DNA of 64,000 nucleotides, taken from positions 4,587,019 to 4,651,018 of the forward strand of contig NZ_CP088930.1 of assembly GCF_027594825.1 (NCBI RefSeq). The letters are read 5' to 3'. This stretch comes from Serratia liquefaciens. Lineage in GTDB: Bacteria; Pseudomonadota; Gammaproteobacteria; Enterobacterales; Enterobacteriaceae. The notes below the pieces were generated by a model. It ran no database searches. It was not told where the DNA came from and saw nothing but the letters and a program-made list of their open reading frames with translations. Shown here in pieces: positions 60,558 to 64,000 of this stretch (position 1 is the first letter of the stretch; each line of letters opens with the position of its first letter). Position numbers and translations under genes: made by a program.

Positions 60558-61391
60558 ATGAGCAATCCACATAAAATGCAGCCTTTATCGCCATTGGCTC
60601 TGATCCGCAATATATGGGGATTCAAGTCGCTTATCCTGCAAATGACCAAACGTGAGGTTGTAGGGCGTTACAAAGGGTCAACCATGGGCTTAGCATGGTC
60701 CTTCCTCAATCCACTGTTTATGTTGATCGTTTACACGTTTGTTTTTTCAGTGGTTTTTAAGGCCCGTTGGTCCGTTGGTGGCGATGAAAGCCGGACGCAG
60801 TTTGCGGTCATCTTATTCGTTGGCATGATTGTGCACGGTTTTTTTGCTGAAGTAGTCAACAGAGCCCCCCAGATTATCTTGGGCAATACCAACTATGTGA
60901 AGAAAGTCGTTTTTCCTTTGGAAACGCTACCGGTGATTGGGCTTTGTGCTGCACTGTTCCATACCATGATCAGTTTGGTGGTATTGCTGTGCGCGTTCTT
61001 TTTGTTTAATGGTTTCCTGCATTGGACAATTATTTTCCTGCCATTGGTTTTTCTGCCTTTAGTCATTTTTTGTCTGGGATTAGCTTGGATATTAGCGTCG
61101 TTAGGCGTTTTCATCCGTGACGTAGGGCAAACCACGGTAATTATTACAACGGTAATGATGTTCCTGTCTCCGGTATTTTTCCCTATCACGGCGTTACCGG
61201 AAAAGTATCGCGTATGGATTATGCTCAATCCTTTAACATTTATTATTGAGCAGTCACGCAATGTGTTGATTTGGGGACGCTTACCAGAATGGCATGGCCT
61301 GGTTATTTACACATTGGCGGCAGCGTTGGTTGCGTGGCTCGGCTTTGTCTTCTTCCAGAAAACCAGAAAGGGATTTGCTGATGTCCTCTAA
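60558..61391 (+). CDS. wzm: O-antigen ABC transporter permease Wzm
   Basis: Inner-membrane permease of the ABC exporter for finished O-polysaccharide. From the ATG at 60558 (GAGGTGGGGG upstream) the protein has 277 residues; the in-frame extension to 60510 is unlikely. There are six hydrophobic segments and the family motif [20 protein letters not shown] near the N-terminus, followed by [15 protein letters not shown]. It overlaps wzt by 11 bases. Confidence 0.94.
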   Translation: MSNPHKMQPLSPLALIRNIWGFKSLILQMTKREVVGRYKGSTMGLAWSFLNPLFMLIVYTFVFSVVFKARWSVGGDESRTQFAVILFVGMIVHGFFAEVVNRAPQIILGNTNYVKKVVFPLETLPVIGLCAALFHTMISLVVLLCAFFLFNGFLHWTIIFLPLVFLPLVIFCLGLAWILASLGVFIRDVGQTTVIITTVMMFLSPVFFPITALPEKYRVWIMLNPLTFIIEQSRNVLIWGRLPEWHGLVIYTLAAALVAWLGFVFFQKTRKGFADVL

Positions 61392-62697
61392 TGAAATTGC
61401 CATTGAAGTGAATGGATTAAGTAAATGCTATCAGATTTATGATCGCCCTCGTGATCGTCTGAAACAGTTTTTTGCTCCTAAACTGCAACGTGTGGCACGT
61501 CGAGAATCTCGTCGCTATTTCCGCGAGTTCTGGGCGTTACGGGATGTCACATTCTCAATAAAAAAAGGTGAGACGGTAGGTATTATCGGCCGAAATGGTG
61601 CAGGTAAATCTACGCTATTGCAGATGATCTGCGGCACTTTAACCCCGACACAAGGCGAAATACAGGTTAATGGACGTATTGCCGCACTGCTTGAGTTAGG
61701 TGCTGGGTTTAATCCCGAGTTTACTGGGCGTGATAATGTTTATCTGAACGGTTCTGTACTTGGTTTTTCGCGCGAGCAAATCGATGCTCGTTTCCAAGAG
61801 ATCACTGATTTTGCAGATATTGGCGAGTTTATCGATCAGCCAGTCAAAACCTATTCAAGCGGTATGTATATTCGCCTGGCTTTTGCTGTTCAAGCCTGCG
61901 TGGAACCGGAAATTCTGATCGTAGATGAAGCATTAGCCGTAGGTGATATTGGTTTCCAGTATAAATGCTATAAACGTATGGAAGCCTTACGAGCCAAAGG
62001 TGTAACGATCATCATGGTAACCCATTCTACCGGAAGCATTCTGGAATATGCTGATCGCTGCCTGGTGATGAATAATGGCGAATTGGTCGGGGATACCTAT
62101 GACGTGCTGGCCGCTGTACTAGCCTACGAAAAAGGGATGCTACTCTCACAGGCGGTTAAACGTGAAAATACAGGGAAGATCTCTTCGTCGGTGGTGATAG
62201 ATCAATCCTCCTTACAAAATCTGCAACAGGAACAGACCAATACTGAAGTAGGTGAGAAACGTTTTGGTAGCGCCAGAGCGATTATTCAGCATCTTGAAGT
62301 GATTAAGTCAGATGGCACCTCCCTTTCGGATAAGCCTTTAGTGCGCTCTGGCGATGAACTGCTTTTAGACTTTACGATCCTGGCGTCTGAAGAAATCCGT
62401 GACGTTGCCCTGGGAGTGTCTATATCGAAAGCGCAGGGCGGGGACATTTGGGGAGATAGCAATATTGGCGCCGGGAAACCTTTGGTACTCAAAGCTGGTG
62501 AGCAACACGTGATTTACAAAGTAAAACTACCGATTAACTCGGGTGATTATTTAGTGCACTGTGGCCTTGCCTCATTGCAAGGCGGTAATCGTGAGGAATT
62601 GGATCAGCGCAGACCAATGATGAGATTGAAATTTTGGTCTTCTCGTGAACTGGGGGGAGTGGTGTATGCCCCTATTAGCGTGATAGGCGAGGAGTAA
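61381..62697 (+). CDS. wzt: O-antigen ABC transporter ATPase Wzt with C-terminal carbohydrate-binding domain
   Basis: ATPase of the O-antigen exporter, 438 residues from the ATG at 61381 inside the end of wzm. The N-terminal ATPase (residues 1-250) has Walker [10 protein letters not shown] near residue 70, signature [14 protein letters not shown] and Walker [14 protein letters not shown]. The C-terminal part (about 290-438) is a beta-sandwich like the Wzt-C domain, which in E. coli O8/O9a and Raoultella-type systems recognises the capped chain end. The presence of this extension predicts a chain-terminating enzyme, which is the next gene. Confidence 0.93.
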   Translation: MSSNEIAIEVNGLSKCYQIYDRPRDRLKQFFAPKLQRVARRESRRYFREFWALRDVTFSIKKGETVGIIGRNGAGKSTLLQMICGTLTPTQGEIQVNGRIAALLELGAGFNPEFTGRDNVYLNGSVLGFSREQIDARFQEITDFADIGEFIDQPVKTYSSGMYIRLAFAVQACVEPEILIVDEALAVGDIGFQYKCYKRMEALRAKGVTIIMVTHSTGSILEYADRCLVMNNGELVGDTYDVLAAVLAYEKGMLLSQAVKRENTGKISSSVVIDQSSLQNLQQEQTNTEVGEKRFGSARAIIQHLEVIKSDGTSLSDKPLVRSGDELLLDFTILASEEIRDVALGVSISKAQGGDIWGDSNIGAGKPLVLKAGEQHVIYKVKLPINSGDYLVHCGLASLQGGNREELDQRRPMMRLKFWSSRELGGVVYAPISVIGEE

Positions 62698-62705
62698 ATA
62701 GATTC

Positions 62706-64000
62706 ATGTTTGCGACATTCTTACCGCCTTATCCTTTCAGAGGAGTAAAAGCTCCTTATCTGTGGATCTTTTATCGGCTGCTAAGTTCTTTAAAAGAGCG
62801 CTCATTGTTCATAACCGGCGAAGACTATTTATTGCTGCCCGACGAGTGGCGTGCGACTGGCCGTTGGGAGTTTGATATTCCTACCATGAACAACCTGGGG
62901 TACAGCATCCCATCCGCAGAATTGCTGGCTAGTCATGATTATTATTATCTGAACGACAGTGTGTTTGAGAAGCTATTGGCTTCCTGTAATCACAATCCGA
63001 TCCTGGCGTTCAAGAAAATGCTGACTCAACGTATTCCTGAGCTGGAAAATGAGTTGCTTGACTATCTGAGCCGATATGAGCCTGGAAAAATTGAGGGTAT
63101 ATTATCGATTTGTAATTGCCCTTCACTGGAGGCTGTAGCTGAGTCTCTGGCTATACCCGTGTTGCACTTTGAAGTTGGTCCGCTGCGCGCACCTACTTAT
63201 TTTAGCACGGGGTATTTAGATTTTACCGGCGTGAATGGTCATACTGAAGCTGAGAAACGTTACCTGGATGTTCGAGAGCAGTGCCAGGTTGATGTCTCTA
63301 TATCAGAGCTACACCGCTATTTCTTACGTGTGCCTTTCGTGGATGAGCAACAGGCTGATGCTGATCTGGGGATCGTATTGCAGGTAGAAGATGACTCAAA
63401 TCTTATCGCTTACGGTAATGACTTTGATAACTTGACACTGCTATCGTACGCACGGACACAAAAACCGCAGCAGAAGTTATTGATTCGAACGCATCCTGGT
63501 AGTCAGTTCCAAATTAAGGATGGCGATTATGAAATTGATAGCTCTGTCAGTAGCCTCGCCTTTGTTCAACGCTGCCGTCACATTTTGACGATTAATTCCA
63601 GTGTTGGCTTAGAAGGGGTGTTGACGGAAACTCCGACGACGGTGATTGGTGATAGTTCATACAAGTACGTTACATTGGCGGAAGATGAGCAAGAAAAAGC
63701 TAATCGCTTAGCATTTTATCTGTTCTCATACTTAGTGCCATTCGACTTGCTTTTCGATATTGACTACCTGCGTTTTCGCCTGTCACGGCCGGATGAGAAG
63801 GCGATCGTAGGGTGTCATATTGATTTTTATTCTACTGAGAAGGAAGGGTTGCTGAAAATGCAGGGGTTAACTCTGGGCGAGTTGCTGTCAAAGCAGGTGA
63901 AGCAAGAGAATGAGAAACAGAGTGAGTTGCAGCATAAAATTTCTGATGCGGAACATCACCTGGTGACAGAGATTGAAGAAAAGCAAAAGATGCTTACTTC
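62706..64000 (+). CDS. wbbB: WbbB-like beta-Kdo transferase (GT99), 3' end beyond window
   Basis: An open frame without stops from 62706 to the window end (431 codons, partial). It opens MFATFLPPYPFRGVKAPYLW, resembling WbbB of Raoultella terrigena and Klebsiella O12. The GT99 features seem present: HFEVGPLRAPTY with Glu156, QVEDDSN with Asp230, RTHPG with His263 and TINSSVGLEGVL (295-306). These three residues lie two positions before the WbbB residues I recall as Glu158, the Asp232 nucleophile and His265. From about residue 385 the sequence becomes a coiled coil. WbbB caps the O-chain with beta-Kdo. A C-terminal second transferase module cannot be seen. Confidence 0.85.
   Translation, partial: MFATFLPPYPFRGVKAPYLWIFYRLLSSLKERSLFITGEDYLLLPDEWRATGRWEFDIPTMNNLGYSIPSAELLASHDYYYLNDSVFEKLLASCNHNPILAFKKMLTQRIPELENELLDYLSRYEPGKIEGILSICNCPSLEAVAESLAIPVLHFEVGPLRAPTYFSTGYLDFTGVNGHTEAEKRYLDVREQCQVDVSISELHRYFLRVPFVDEQQADADLGIVLQVEDDSNLIAYGNDFDNLTLLSYARTQKPQQKLLIRTHPGSQFQIKDGDYEIDSSVSSLAFVQRCRHILTINSSVGLEGVLTETPTTVIGDSSYKYVTLAEDEQEKANRLAFYLFSYLVPFDLLFDIDYLRFRLSRPDEKAIVGCHIDFYSTEKEGLLKMQGLTLGELLSKQVKQENEKQSELQHKISDAEHHLVTEIEEKQKMLT

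Noticed and set aside
61294..61380. In-frame extension of wzt by 29 codons into wzm
   Set aside because: The extension lies entirely within wzm coding sequence; the ATG at 61381 gives the standard Wzt N-terminus.

Overview
Organism and layout. The window reads as a chromosomal segment of an enterobacterium, most likely Serratia. The housekeeping genes are E. coli-like, and the S-layer gene slaA sits next to its ABC exporter lipBCD, an arrangement known from Serratia marcescens. I see no tRNA, rRNA, CRISPR array, prophage or intact insertion sequence. 1-24.4 kb is conserved core. 24.4-47.7 kb is a visibly more AT-rich exopolysaccharide (EPS) locus. 47.7-56 kb is S-layer plus type I secretion. 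56-64 kb is an O-antigen locus cut by the window edge. Core (1-24.4 kb): folE, yeiB, then galS and mglBAC (regulator and high-affinity galactose uptake, with GalS/GalR-type operators and CRP sites in front of galS and mglB). On the minus strand follow sanA, maeA, cdd, yohK, yohJ, a YdeE-like MFS exporter and metG. Divergent from metG are mrp, then a PAP2 phosphatase (minus), udk, dcd, asmA, dcuC and yegH (minus). The E. coli order yohJ-yohK-cdd-sanA-mgl-galS-yeiB-folE is kept except that maeA lies between cdd and sanA. EPS locus (24.4-47.7 kb): it lies after yegH, where E. coli has colanic acid genes. A long leader carries a possible Rcs box and a JUMPstart/ops element for RfaH. Then come galU, galF, wza, wzb, wzc, a hairpin attenuator, a CMP-nonulosonate synthetase, a CBS-NeuB-SAF-TIM-barrel fusion, wzx, an acetyltransferase, a sialyltransferase-like enzyme, a GT4, wzy, two more GT4s, manC, manB, wcaJ and a secreted PslG-like glycosidase. 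This predicts a Wzx/Wzy-assembled polymer with a WcaJ-type first sugar, probably mannose, an O-acyl group and a sialic-acid-like sugar. The dedicated early steps of that sugar's synthesis are not encoded here, which makes the fusion enzyme the most interesting gene of the window. Surface protein (47.7-56 kb): slaA (minus) is divergent from lipBCD across a 659-base AT-rich region with a 24-bp perfect palindrome. A decayed IS3-type OrfA follows. O-antigen locus (56-64 kb): galE, rmlC and rmlD (without rmlA/rmlB), a GT2, the ABC exporter wzm/wzt with a C-terminal carbohydrate-binding extension on Wzt, and the first 431 codons of a WbbB-like beta-Kdo transferase (GT99) that enters a coiled coil at the window edge. 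This fits an ABC-transporter O-antigen whose chain end is capped with Kdo and recognised by Wzt.
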